DNA of 64,000 bases from Ardenticatenaceae bacterium (GCA_020634375.1 JACKBX010000005.1:248001-312000), one strand, 5' to 3'; positions 51,951-62,600 are shown, numbered from the stretch's first letter. Notes: generated by a model from the letters alone, not told the origin. Numbers and translations are program-made.

Positions 51951-52421
51951 ATGGATATGCCCCCCTTATTTGCCGATTATTTGGAGAGACTACAAGCCCT
52001 GCACCACAGCATTGCTACCACCATTGAAGGGCTGCCACCGGAAGCCTTGCGCTGGCAGCCAGGGCAGGATATGAACTCCATAGGTGTGTTAGTCACCCAC
52101 ACGGCTGGAGCCGAGCGCTTTTGGATGGGTGATATGGTGCAGCAAGACCCATCCGGGCGTGTACGCGCCGATGAATTTACCGCTGACCAATTCACTGCCG
52201 CCGGTTTGCAGCAGCTTTTGCAAGATACCCTGGCTCACAGCACGCAGGTCTTAGTCAATCTGACCCATGACGACCTGGAGCGAGAAGTTTTCTCAGGGCA
52301 GCACGGCCGTTCCTTCCGCGTGGCCTGGTCTCTAATGCACGCACTGGAACACACCGCCCAACACATGGGCCACATCGACATCACCCGGCAATTGTGGGAA
52401 CAGCAAACAGCGACAAAGTAA
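51951..52421 (+). CDS. DinB-family metal-dependent protein
   Basis: A 156-aa four-helix DinB_2/DUF664-type protein. The three metal-ligand His are visible: one in LVTHTAGAERFWMGDM and two in ALEHTAQHMGHIDITRQLW. Family members include thiol-S-transferases and DNA-damage-induced proteins; the specific role is unknown. It is probably in the lysE operon. A bidirectional terminator follows at 52464. Confidence 0.85.
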   Translation: MDMPPLFADYLERLQALHHSIATTIEGLPPEALRWQPGQDMNSIGVLVTHTAGAERFWMGDMVQQDPSGRVRADEFTADQFTAAGLQQLLQDTLAHSTQVLVNLTHDDLEREVFSGQHGRSFRVAWSLMHALEHTAQHMGHIDITRQLWEQQTATK

Positions 52422-52463
52422 TGGTATAATGTTCAACTAAAATCGTTGGTTAAAATAGAAAAA

Positions 52464-52487
52464 GGCGGGCCATTGGCTCGCCTTTTT
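52464..52487. terminator. intrinsic terminator between DinB and FecR-like genes
   Basis: GGCGGGCC, 3-nt loop, GGCTCGCC (one G-U pair) flanked by AAAA on the left and TTTTT on the right, so it can end transcription from both strands. Confidence 0.8.
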
Positions 52488-52519
52488 GCATAAATAAGCG
52501 TATTCAATACATCAAATGG

Positions 52520-54919
52520 TTAGGGGCAAGGGCCGAGGGTGTCGCCATGACCAAGATGCCCATCCAATGCAGATTGAGGCAACGTCATGGTTTTCTCCGC
52601 CGGTGTGCCAGGTTTATGACAAATTGTCACGTAGACAGTGCCATTATCGTCATCGTCATCTTCCGGGGGTGGGCCAGGTGGCAACGGCGGTTCCACTGGC
52701 GGCGTGTAGATAACGGTAATGGAGATGATGGTGATGGTGCCATCGTCATTGGCGCAAGCAATGATGAGCACAACGCTGCCTACTTGAATCTCGCCATCAA
52801 TCACAATGTCTTCGCCAAGAATGTAGGTCTGTCCATTGCTGAGGATGATTTGGTCGCCATTGATGCCGGTGATGACGGCCGTTATCGCCACACAGCCCGG
52901 TTCAATCACGGTGTCCAACTGCTCAATACGCGTTGCCAACCAGGTGCCATCGTTGCGGATGACGGCCGTTACCCGTACCAGATCGCCCACGGCAATGTCA
53001 TCGTCAATCAGAGACTCCTCATCCGTGACCAAGGGCAGCCCGCTGACAACCCAGGGAGCCATACCATCAACCGTGCCCACAAAGATAATTTGCAACAGGG
53101 TATCATCATCCAGCCGCTCGATTTCTGTGGCAACCCAGGTGCCGTCGCTGCGGATACGGCCGTTCACCCGTACCAAATCGCCAACCGCCATCTCTGGATC
53201 AATCACTGTCCAAGATTCGACTTCAAAAGGCAGCCCGGCCACAACCCAGGGATCCATGCTTTCCAAAATACCGCTGATGGTAAAGGTGGCGTCAACGGCC
53301 GTCACCAGCGTGATTTCATCAGCCAGCCAGGTATCATCATCCAAAATGAAACCCGTCACGTGTACCAAATCGCCCACCACAATACCCGGTTCAATGCCTG
53401 TCGTCTCGGTAATCGTGATCTCATTACCAGAAATCATCCAGGTATCATCGCCGATGGCTTGCACCACGCCGGTAAAGGCAAAGGGATACGGCTCGTCATC
53501 TCCCAGGCGCTCAATAGTTTCCGCCTGTAGCTCGCCGCCCGGCAAAATAACGCCTGCCACGTAAACGCGGTCGCCAACAACAATATCTTCGTCAATGTCG
53601 GTGGTTGTGCTAATGGCGATGGTTTGTCCGGCAATCACCCAGGCATCCCCTCCGATACTATCTACAATGCCGGTGAGATGGAAGCGGTTGTCCGGAGCGG
53701 GTTGCAACAGCGTGATGTAGTCGGCCAGGGGTGGCCCATCATCTTGCAAATGAGCCTCGACGCGCACAATATCGCCCACTTGCGGATCACCTTCAATCAC
53801 CGTGGTGTCAGTAACGGCAAAGGATTGCCCGGCAATGACCCAAATCTCACCTATTTCCGTGACGATGCCCTCGCCCGTGACGAGGAATGTGGGATCCTCA
53901 GGCGGCTCGCTGTTGGTGAAGGTAGTTTGCTGCATAGCCGTAACCTGCACAGTACGATTCGCATTGGTGACGTCCACACGTCCTTCCTGCACAGCATAGG
54001 TTGCTGCGCCGTCGTTGCTGGCCGTAACGCGGAAGCGTGTGCCGCGAGCGATGCCGCTACCGCTGGCTGTTTGCACTTCGTAGCGCGAGCCGCTGTCGTG
54101 ACGGAACTGTACCTGGTGTTCGCTGTCACCATAGGCCAGCGTGAGAACGACGGTACGGAAGCCTGTACCTGCCCGTTGGGCATCAACGGTATCCAGACTG
54201 ATTTCGCTGTTGGGGCCAAGGCTGGCCTGGCTGCCATCAAAGAAATGCAGACTGACGCTAGACAGATTGCCGGTACGTACACGCTGCCCGGCGCTGAGGG
54301 AGGTGTTGTAAGAAACGGCCGTCCACGTACCATCTGCACGCTGCACTTCAACCAATCCAGTGGGTTGAGACAAGGCAGCGTGCTGTGCATCACTGACAAG
54401 GTTGGTTTGCAATGAGGGGATGAATGCCGTGTATTGGGCAGTATCCGAGGCAGTGGACGCAGCAGGAGCCAGAGCAGGAATGGCAGATGGCTCTGCTTCA
54501 TCCTGATTAGCCAGAGGCGTTGCTGCATCGGCTACAGAGAGGGTTGCTTCGGGGGAAACGGCCGTGTCCGCTCCTGGCCATAGGCCAATGCCAGCGACGA
54601 TGATGAGAACGGCCGTAACGCCCACCGCCACCCATTGCTTGTTCCCCAACAACCAGGCCCACAATGCTTGCCATGACAAACCTGCATGGACCGCTGAATT
54701 TTGCGAGGTTTGCTGCTGTTGAGCCAATGCAAGCAAAGCCCTGCGCTGCTCCGTTACTTTGGACGCGATGCGTTCTGGCGCTTCCATCGTGCGCAGTGTC
54801 GTTGCCAATTGCAGCAACTCTGCTTCTTCTGGCGGCAAATTGATCTGCGCTTGCTCCAGCGGTACGCCTGCTTCTAATTCTTCTAAACGAGCTTGTAATA
54901 ATTCTTCAGATTCACTCAT
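52520..54919 (-). CDS. membrane FecR-domain protein with six DUF5666-like repeats, probable sigma regulator
   Basis: A 799-aa protein. The N-terminal cytoplasmic part (1-85) is acidic and helical, like anti-sigma domains. One helix follows (WVAVGVTAVLIIVAGIGLW). A FecR-type domain (about 200-345) has LSAGQRVRTGNLSSVSLHFFDGSQASLGPNSEISL and GSGIARGTRFRV. Six 58-62-residue DUF5666-like repeats (about 355-730) share the pattern WVIAGQ..TxID..I.VGD.V.V.G...DG....TI. A Pro-rich linker ends in CHKPGT..HLGHGDTLGPC. Its ATG overlaps the sigma-factor stop (ATGA), so I infer that it controls that sigma factor from outside signals. Confidence 0.8.
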   Translation of the reverse strand: MSESEELLQARLEELEAGVPLEQAQINLPPEEAELLQLATTLRTMEAPERIASKVTEQRRALLALAQQQQTSQNSAVHAGLSWQALWAWLLGNKQWVAVGVTAVLIIVAGIGLWPGADTAVSPEATLSVADAATPLANQDEAEPSAIPALAPAASTASDTAQYTAFIPSLQTNLVSDAQHAALSQPTGLVEVQRADGTWTAVSYNTSLSAGQRVRTGNLSSVSLHFFDGSQASLGPNSEISLDTVDAQRAGTGFRTVVLTLAYGDSEHQVQFRHDSGSRYEVQTASGSGIARGTRFRVTASNDGAATYAVQEGRVDVTNANRTVQVTAMQQTTFTNSEPPEDPTFLVTGEGIVTEIGEIWVIAGQSFAVTDTTVIEGDPQVGDIVRVEAHLQDDGPPLADYITLLQPAPDNRFHLTGIVDSIGGDAWVIAGQTIAISTTTDIDEDIVVGDRVYVAGVILPGGELQAETIERLGDDEPYPFAFTGVVQAIGDDTWMISGNEITITETTGIEPGIVVGDLVHVTGFILDDDTWLADEITLVTAVDATFTISGILESMDPWVVAGLPFEVESWTVIDPEMAVGDLVRVNGRIRSDGTWVATEIERLDDDTLLQIIFVGTVDGMAPWVVSGLPLVTDEESLIDDDIAVGDLVRVTAVIRNDGTWLATRIEQLDTVIEPGCVAITAVITGINGDQIILSNGQTYILGEDIVIDGEIQVGSVVLIIACANDDGTITIISITVIYTPPVEPPLPPGPPPEDDDDDNGTVYVTICHKPGTPAEKTMTLPQSALDGHLGHGDTLGPCP

Positions 54920-55470
54920 GATCTTATCTCCAATGTGGCGAGAGTGCGACGCAGGGATTTAAGCCCGCGATGTTGTAATGATTTGACAGCAGAAACTGTT
55001 TTATCAAGGGTTTGGGCCACTTCCTGCAAGGATAATCCCAGCAGAAAACGCAATTCAATGACTTCGCGCTGCACCGGGTCAAGTTTTCCCAGTGCATGCT
55101 GCAAGGTTTCTCTTGTTAGGGCTGTTTCAGTAAGTGCCATCGGATCATCCTCATCAACACTAAGATTGGCGGCCTGTTCAATATCGACGATGGTGTGTTG
55201 ATTGTGCTGGCGCTGGTGGTCAACGATCAGATTACGGGCAATACGATAAAGCCAGGCGCGAAAGGGTACACCTCTTGTTTGATATTGGGGCAAATGTGTC
55301 ACCATGCGTGTAAATACCTCACCCGTTAAATCTTCAGCTAATGCCTGGTTATTTGTGCGCGACCAGACAAAGCGAAAAATATGATGGTGGTGTCGATCAT
55401 ACAGTGCGCCGATGGCTTGCGTGTTTCCTTGCTGCGCACGCTGCACCAACACCCTATCGTCTATTTGCAT
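54916..55470 (-). CDS. ECF-type RNA polymerase sigma factor
   Basis: A 184-aa sigma-70-family protein. Region 2 spans about residues 10-80 (ALYDRHHHHIFRFVWSRTNNQALAEDLTGEVFTRMV, RGVPFRAWLYRIARNLIVDH). Region 4 spans about 120-175 (LDPVQREVIELRFLLGLSLQEVAQTLDKTVSAVKSLQHRGLKSLRR) with a clear helix-turn-helix. AAGGAAG precedes the ATG. The directly downstream, translationally coupled FecR-like membrane protein is its likely anti-sigma or regulator. The 373-bp upstream gap may contain an autoregulated promoter, but I could not identify one. Confidence 0.93.
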   Translation of the reverse strand: MQIDDRVLVQRAQQGNTQAIGALYDRHHHHIFRFVWSRTNNQALAEDLTGEVFTRMVTHLPQYQTRGVPFRAWLYRIARNLIVDHQRQHNQHTIVDIEQAANLSVDEDDPMALTETALTRETLQHALGKLDPVQREVIELRFLLGLSLQEVAQTLDKTVSAVKSLQHRGLKSLRRTLATLEIRS

Positions 55471-55843
55471 GTTATGTCTTCCTTCGCTGCGAAGCTTTTC
55501 TGTTAAAGATAACGAGAAAATAGTAAAAAGGATTCAAAAAGGGATTATTATCCTCACAAAGTGAATTTGGTGATGTTGGCGATGGCCTCCATCGTTACTA
55601 TTGTCAGCAAGCGTGGGTAGATAATAGACCATTAAGTAGCACACGAATCATATTTATGACAAGCTAGAGGCAGGCGTGGGTAACGGCCGTTGCCCACGCC
55701 TGCAAGTTGCATATTTTGCCTTGAAAAACACATTCCTCTCATGACTGCCAGCATGAGCAAAACGACATGCGACTAGAATCATATCAAATTACGTTGGGGA
55801 GTTGCGCAAACGGCCGTTTAGCTGACTAGTTCGAAGGATTGTC
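55471..55843. other. gene-free gap with a 34-bp palindrome and two ACGGCCGT copies
   Basis: Both flanking genes are on the minus strand. The gap carries a large palindrome at 55670-55703, a second ACGGCCGT at 55810 inside AAACGGCCGTTT, and no ORF I would call. Confidence 0.75.
55670..55703. repeat. 34-bp near-perfect palindrome centred on ACGGCCGT
   Basis: GCAGGCGTGGG, centre T-AACGGCCGTT-G, CCCACGCCTGC. Only one base pair is mismatched. There is no U-tract on either strand, so it is not a standard terminator. It lies 141 bp downstream of the cyclase stop and 200 bp upstream of the sigma-factor start. Confidence 0.9.
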
Positions 55844-58800
55844 TTATCTACCTAAAGCATAAGACACAGCATCTTGCAGCGTCATTCCCATCCCTTGCTG
55901 ACGCGCCTTCATTCTCTGTTCTTCCCCCACCATTTGCACAGCGCGTTCCATCCTGTCCTGTAACTTTTCTAGATCGGTTGGCGGTAATAACGCACCAATA
56001 TTCTGCCGCAACTCAGTTGCCGCCGCGCAAAGCGTAAGCGCCCGCATAGGATCATTCTCAGCAAGATCAAGCACACAAATATCTTCTAACAAATAAGCAA
56101 CCGCACGCTTATCCCCCAAAATCTGGTTCATCCGCAAACTTTCCTGGTATAAAGAACGAGCCGCAGGGTAATCCCCTTCTTCACGGGTTACATTTGCCAG
56201 ATCATGCAGTGCATTTGCCAGATACCAGCGTCCCCCTACTTCCCGCTGTAACTCTACTGTTTCTTCTAAGCGTTGTCGTGCCGTCTGCAAATCGCCTACG
56301 TGCAAGGCCAACAATCCCAAGTTATTGAGCGAAACCGCAATGGCCCAACGATCCCCCAATCGCCGCCGCATTGCTAAACTTTCCTCGTACAATTGCTGTG
56401 CTAATTCATAATCTTCCTGGTAGCGTGCAACAATACCCATATTGCTTAATAGACTGCCAATATTCTGCTCGTCATTCAAAGTTCTTCTAATTGCCAGGCT
56501 TTCTTGCCACAAATTCCACGCCGCTTCATAATCGCCACGCTGCGCAGCTAACGTCCCAGCATTGTGCAGCACTTGTCCCACACCCGCTTTATCTTCCAAT
56601 TCCTCAAAGTTTGACTGTGCGCGTAACAGGTGAACGGCCGCTTCTTCATACTTCCCCTGTTTACGCATATGCTCGGCAATCGCCGTCTGGCTCCAAGCTC
56701 GCCCGGCCAAATCACCCAGTTGTCGGGCCAAGGTCAACGCTTCACCATATAATTCCTCTGCTTCTGGCCATTGTCCGACAAGTTGCAAAACATCACCCAG
56801 CTTAAGCATCACCGGTACCCGCTCCTCCGCCGGTAACAACGGAATCGCCCGCCGATAATATTCAATTGCCGCTTCATTTGCGTAACTTGCCTGAGCTAAT
56901 TCACCAGCCCGCAGCAGATACTTGCACTTTTTTGCCTCATTACGGCTACGTTCAAAATGAAACGCCAGCAAATTCACCACCCTGTCTAGCCCATTCTGAT
57001 ACGTCTCCTCAAGATAAAACCCAATCGCTTCATGCAAGGAAGCTCGCATCGAAAAAGGCAAGTTCTCATAAGCCACTTCCTGCGTGATAATATTCTTGAA
57101 GAGATAAGTTAACTCAGGTTCAGGAGCATCCTGAGGTGTCAAGTCAAGCTGGCTCAACACGTGCAAGTCCTGTTTAATCCGCTCCACATTGCCCAACTGC
57201 GGATAAGCACCCCACAGCATAGCTGCTGGGAATATCCGGCCTATCACACTGGCAACTTTAATAACACCTTTCTGACTTTCCGTTAGTTGGTCAATACGAC
57301 TCAATATCAAGCTGTGCAAACTGGTGGGTAAATCAAGTACCTCTAAAGAGCGTAGTGCGTCGATCGGTATCTTGCGATCCTGTAAATAATTGACCAGTTC
57401 TTCGATATAGAATGGATTCCCTTCCGAACGCACTGTAATATTTTCCACTACATCTTGGGGAATCTCCGCCATCGGGCCATAAAATTGGTGCAATTTTAAT
57501 TCAATGAGTTGTTTTGCTTCCTCTGGAGAGAATTCTGTTAGCTGAATCTCTGATGTGTAGGGCAGTTGGCTGACTCGTGGCTCCTGAAGCCGCTGAATGG
57601 TCACTGGCCGGTAAGATAACAAAAAAACCACCGGCAAATCTACAATCGCCCGCCCAAGCACTTCCAGCAAATCGTGGGACAGTGGGTCTAGCCAATGGCA
57701 ATCTTCTAATACAAAGAGCATTGGTTCTTCGCAAGCTCGTGAACGCAAACAATCTACTAATAATGATTCCAGTGACATTTTGCGCAAAGCAGCGTCAAAA
57801 GAACGGGTTAGTTCATTGTCAGGGATCGGCAAATTTAAAACAGGCCCTAACAATGGCAAACGCGGGAGAAATCCTGGATCAATTTCTTTCAGCGTGATAG
57901 CAAGCTGAGATAGTTGGCGTTCTACTGACCAGTTGTTCTGTAATTTGAAGAATTTATGCCAAATTTGTTGCCAGACAAAGTAACCGGTGTTCATAGCATA
58001 GGATTGACATGCCCCACCGAAGCTCATTGTTTCTTGCACGGCCGTTACCCGCATCACCTCTGCCACCAACCGAGACTTGCCAATGCCCGCCTCCCCGGTA
58101 ATGGCTACAATTTGCCCCTTACCTTGCCATGCCAACGACAACTTTTGCTGCAAAATGCCCAATTCCCCCTCACGGCCAACCATTGGAACCGCATATCGAG
58201 ACCCCTGTAAGTTGGCAGTTGTTTGCTTGTGCGGGCGTATCAGCGCGGCTACTTCAACCTTCTCCGTTTTCCCTTTAACCGCAATTGAAGGTAATTGCTG
58301 CCAATCAAACTCGTTTTTTAGTCCGTTATAAACGGTTGAGCCAACCAAAATTTGGCCTGAAGCAGCAGATTGCATGAGCCGGGCAGCAAGGTTCACCGCA
58401 TCACCAATTGCGCCGTAAGTACGACGCATACCACCACCATAAGCGCCGGTACGCATACGGCCGGCAGCAATGCCTTGTTGAATGACAGTTATATATTCCA
58501 ATGAAACTGCAAGATCGCGTAATGCCATTGCGGCTGTGGCTGCACGCAGTGCATCATCTTCATGAGCGATGGGCGCACCAAAAGCCGCGTATAAATAGCT
58601 GCCTTTATCACCAATAGTTAGCTGTAACAAGCTGCCTTCGTACTGAGCGATGATATTTTGCACCTGTCGGATGAAGTCATCCAGCTTTTTAGGGGCATCA
58701 GGATCATCATCGTAGTGAATGCCCTCGAAACGCATGAATAAAGCAACTGCGGGGCGTAATTCGGCCAAAAATTCACCCTGTCCGCTGCGCAAACGCTCGT

Positions 58801-59512
58801 AAACAGGCGGCAGCAGCCAGGGGCGAACATCTTCGTCGGTAAACGTTTCATCAAGTAACGAAGGCCAGGGGTTGGCAGCAACGTGAAGGGATAATGCGTT
58901 GATAACGGCAAACTCCCGCTCATCTGTATTTCGTACTGCACTCACGATGATTTGCCCACTTAATGCTTTGGTGGCGGATGGGGCAAGGACCACTTCGCCT
59001 TTATTGGCATGATGTTCGGCTTCGATTAGTTCGTCAAGCAGGGAACCGGCGAGAACGTCGATAATCTGCATTTGCGGATCACCAACCAGGAACCGACGGG
59101 CGGAACCGACGGCAACGGCCGTTTTCACCGCCAACGACACCGTCATATCACCCGGAGCCGTCACTGTCTCAAACTGGCTCATGGCCTGCTGCATGGCTAA
59201 CGCACACGCTGTAGCACGACGGCCGTCATCCCCCTCCAGCCAACAGGTAATCGAATCCCCGGCAAAGCTGATCACACTGCCCCCATAGCGATGCAGTTCT
59301 GCAATCAGCGCATCGTAAACGCGATTAATATAGGAGGCGAGTTCCTCAGCGCCGCGCTGCGGCCCAAGCACTCGCGCCAGACCCTCCGTCAAAGGAGTAA
59401 AGCCAGAAATATCGGCAAATAGAGCCGCTCCGTGCGTGCGACCAGACAGGTCAACTTTCAGCGAAAGCGCCTGCCGCCAATCCATTGGGATATATGCTGC
59501 AAGTTTCTCCAT
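55844..59512 (-). CDS. soluble-adenylyl-cyclase-like protein: two cyclase domains, AAA ATPase, TPR
   Basis: A 1222-aa protein, second of its kind in the window. Cyclase domain 1 (about 20-205) has ALFADISGFTPLTEG and SFAGDSITCWLEG but a degenerate second half (VLAGSLLDELIEAEHH). Domain 2 (about 245-410) has GAIGDAVNLAARLMQSA with the Asn and Arg. The ATPase follows with GEAGIGKSRLVAEVMRV and LFVLEDCHWLDPLSHDL. TPR units fill about 870-1200 (EDYELAQQLYEESLAMRRRLGDRW). The two domains complement each other as in ADCY10. A TATAGT box ends 8 nt before the ATG, so the mRNA is possibly leaderless. Its 3' half is poor in ACGGCCGT. Confidence 0.88.
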   Translation of the reverse strand: MEKLAAYIPMDWRQALSLKVDLSGRTHGAALFADISGFTPLTEGLARVLGPQRGAEELASYINRVYDALIAELHRYGGSVISFAGDSITCWLEGDDGRRATACALAMQQAMSQFETVTAPGDMTVSLAVKTAVAVGSARRFLVGDPQMQIIDVLAGSLLDELIEAEHHANKGEVVLAPSATKALSGQIIVSAVRNTDEREFAVINALSLHVAANPWPSLLDETFTDEDVRPWLLPPVYERLRSGQGEFLAELRPAVALFMRFEGIHYDDDPDAPKKLDDFIRQVQNIIAQYEGSLLQLTIGDKGSYLYAAFGAPIAHEDDALRAATAAMALRDLAVSLEYITVIQQGIAAGRMRTGAYGGGMRRTYGAIGDAVNLAARLMQSAASGQILVGSTVYNGLKNEFDWQQLPSIAVKGKTEKVEVAALIRPHKQTTANLQGSRYAVPMVGREGELGILQQKLSLAWQGKGQIVAITGEAGIGKSRLVAEVMRVTAVQETMSFGGACQSYAMNTGYFVWQQIWHKFFKLQNNWSVERQLSQLAITLKEIDPGFLPRLPLLGPVLNLPIPDNELTRSFDAALRKMSLESLLVDCLRSRACEEPMLFVLEDCHWLDPLSHDLLEVLGRAIVDLPVVFLLSYRPVTIQRLQEPRVSQLPYTSEIQLTEFSPEEAKQLIELKLHQFYGPMAEIPQDVVENITVRSEGNPFYIEELVNYLQDRKIPIDALRSLEVLDLPTSLHSLILSRIDQLTESQKGVIKVASVIGRIFPAAMLWGAYPQLGNVERIKQDLHVLSQLDLTPQDAPEPELTYLFKNIITQEVAYENLPFSMRASLHEAIGFYLEETYQNGLDRVVNLLAFHFERSRNEAKKCKYLLRAGELAQASYANEAAIEYYRRAIPLLPAEERVPVMLKLGDVLQLVGQWPEAEELYGEALTLARQLGDLAGRAWSQTAIAEHMRKQGKYEEAAVHLLRAQSNFEELEDKAGVGQVLHNAGTLAAQRGDYEAAWNLWQESLAIRRTLNDEQNIGSLLSNMGIVARYQEDYELAQQLYEESLAMRRRLGDRWAIAVSLNNLGLLALHVGDLQTARQRLEETVELQREVGGRWYLANALHDLANVTREEGDYPAARSLYQESLRMNQILGDKRAVAYLLEDICVLDLAENDPMRALTLCAAATELRQNIGALLPPTDLEKLQDRMERAVQMVGEEQRMKARQQGMGMTLQDAVSYALGR

Positions 59513-59543
59513 TTCCCGCCACTATAACATCATACGCCAAATC

Positions 59544-59583
59544 AAAAAAGCAAGACCTGGTTGGTTTCACCCACCCAGGTCTT
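59544..59583 (-). terminator. intrinsic terminator of the gingipain-like gene
   Basis: On the minus strand AAGACCTGG (59583-59575), loop, CCAGGTCTT (59560-59552), then a T-run (59549-59544). Confidence 0.8.
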
Positions 59584-59617
59584 GGTCATTCATTATACGA
59601 ATAACTAAACCGTCTGG

Positions 59618-62600
59618 TTAGTTTGCGCCCGTTGAATCATAAAGTGCGCCACCATCAATGACATCGATATCCGCATCCTGATCATGCTCAATGGTCGGCA
59701 GGCGCAGTTCGCCGCTGCAAGACCCACCAAAGGGATCGGCGGCGGTGAAGAAGATATGATACACACGGCCGTCGCCATTGCCATCACGTTCAGCCCGCAC
59801 ATACGCCGTATCCGTGCCCAGCCCATACCCATCTATGTGGCGATTACCGCGCTGCACCGGTTCATCCTGATAAATACCCGTAATCAGAATCGTCCAAGGG
59901 TCGCCATCAGGATCGCTAATGTTTAGCACATTCACGGCCACAAAGTCCTTGTTCAAGGGCCAAATGGTGGACACGCTGCTGGTTGCGCCACCGCATTGCG
60001 GCGGTGTATTGGCAATGGTGAAGCTATCCACAGCGGATGAGGGATTGTAACGGCCGTCATCCAACACCAACACCTCCCCCGTACTCGTCGTAATCGTGCC
60101 ATTGAAATAAGCATAAACCGTGTAATCGCCGGGCGGCAGTTCCGATACATCCCCCAACCGGGCGCGGCCCGCATAATCCGTAATCACCGCCCGCGTCAGT
60201 GAGCCATTCGCGCCCGTCACCACAAAAATGATCGTCTTCTCTTTCAGCCGCCGCCCGGTTGCGTCCGCCAGCGTCGCCGTGATCAAACTGGCATCCGTTG
60301 CATCCTGACTCAAAGTCAGCATCGTATCCTGCCGTGTGATTTCAAAAGTATCCTCGGCCGTTGCCGGGGCATAAAGCGCTGTACCCGCATAGGAAACGCG
60401 CACGGTGTAAACATCCGGCCAGCCCAACAGGGTAAACTGCACCGTCGCCTCGCCATTTTCATCGGTGACGGCTTGCTGGCTTTGCAGCCCCAAGCGGAAG
60501 GTCAAAGGCTGTCCAGGAATTGGCTGCCCGCCACTGGACAGCGTGGCACTAAAGGAGGCGCTGCTGCCATACGCGCCGCTGGCCTCCGGCGCAGAAAGGG
60601 CCACTGCCAGCGACGTTGGCTCTGGATCGGGCTGGTTCATGCCCAAGTTAACGCGGTAGCTTTCGCTGACGTTGGCGGCCATGCTCACCAACCCCACGCC
60701 ATTCACCGCCTGGGCAATGAAGCGCAAATCGCCGGGATCAGCGCCGTTTAAGGGCAGCGTCCCTTCCCAGACGGTGGAATTGTCGGCGCTTTGGCTCAGG
60801 TCGAGTGACTGCCATTGCCCGGCCAGCGGCCCGGTTACGGCCGTATACGTCACCCACACCTCTTGAATGCCCGCCGCCGGATTACCCAGCACCACCAGTT
60901 GGAATTGCACGGCGTCGTTGATGGGAACGGCCGTGACCTGCACAATCGTCGGCGGCGCAGACAACGCAGGTGTGCTATCCCCGCCATAAGTAGTCACATC
61001 ATCACTGTAATACAGGCGCAAATCCAGATTGTCATACCGGCGCAGCGTACCCGTCGTCGCCCCCGGCGCAGCCGAGCGGTACTGCGCAGGCGTCAGCGCC
61101 AGATTCGTCTGCCCCTGCACCGGATCAGCGAGAAAATCATAGTAATTGGCCCGCCACATCTGCACCGGATAGAAAAACTCGGCCACAAACGGCGCATGGA
61201 CGCCGCGAATTTCCGTCGCCGGTGCGCCCGTCAACGGCAGCACGCCCGCCAAATCGGTGAACGAACCGCCGCGGAAGCCCACGCCGCGCAAAACGGTGTT
61301 GGGCACAGTCACATTCAACATCTCCAACGGCAGCGCCGGCTCCGAGGGATTGGTCACAACGCCATCCTCTGCCGAGAGATAGGTCGCCGTCACCTGCGAG
61401 TTATCCTGAATATTGCGCAGCAGCACATTGTGTTCCTCAAACTGCGGCGTCACCACGAGATCGGCATAAGTCATGCCCAACGTCTGCCCCGGATTGCTGA
61501 CAAATGCGGTTGTGCTGCTGATGAGCGATGTCTCGTCGGGCGGCGTCAATCGCTGCCCCGGCATATCAATTTGCAACATGGGCAGGCCAAATAATGCCGC
61601 TTCAATCACCGCCTTTTGATGGATGCCGCGCATTTGCGGCGTCTCCGCCAGATAGGTCTGCTTGGCCGCCGCCAACGCCGCGCCCAACGACACCGGCCCA
61701 GAACCGGTGCGCAATTGCTGGCTAAAAGTCAGATAAAGCCGTTCGCTGTATTCCAGGTAATCGGTGTCGCCGTACTGGTAGCCCGTGCCGCCAATGAGCG
61801 CGGCCCCGTGCTGCGCAAATACCTGCGCCCAATCTGGCCCCTCGGTGACAAAGGGTACACCATCAGCATCAACCAAATTGTAAGAGACGTGGCAGCCCGC
61901 GCTGAAGAATACGGCGTTGCGCAAATCCACAGGCGCGGCAGCCAACTCCGCCGCTGTGACGCGGCTGCTGTAATCGGCGGCCAATGCGCCGCTGGCGCTG
62001 AAGTGTCCGGCGAGGAAGGCTAGATCATGCCGACCACCGAGCAGCGCCGTGCGCAAGTCGTCGGCCGTCCACGCGGAGGGGTCGGCGGGGGACAAGTGGG
62101 CGGGCGTAATCAGGGTGTCGGCGGCGAGGCCGGTTCCCGCTTCTAGCTCAGTCTGCACGGCCAGGGCGGCGTCGGTCAAAAAGTCGTAGCCGGTGACAAG
62201 CGCTGGCGTTGCGGGCGTGACAATGCCATCCGTTGTAGAAAGGTAGGCGTCGAGTACGGCCGTTGCTTCCCCAGCCGTCTCCACCACCCGCCCCACACCC
62301 AATACAGGCACAGGGATAGCGGAATTTTTGAAGGAAACGGCCGTGCGTGCCCCATACGCATCTTGCCCCAACACATACGCCAGGCGCAAACTGGCCTGCG
62401 ACGCCGAGGTATCGCGCACCGGGGGCACATAGTTACTCTCGCTGGCAAGGTTGGCATTATCGGCATAGCGGAAGAAGGGCACGACGCCATCGCCGCCCAC
62501 AATGACCACATATTCCAACGGATTTTGCGCCCAATAGCCATCCACCAATTCCTTCACGGCGTCGGCTACCAGGTTTTTAGCGTAGGGACAGGCGGTGTGC

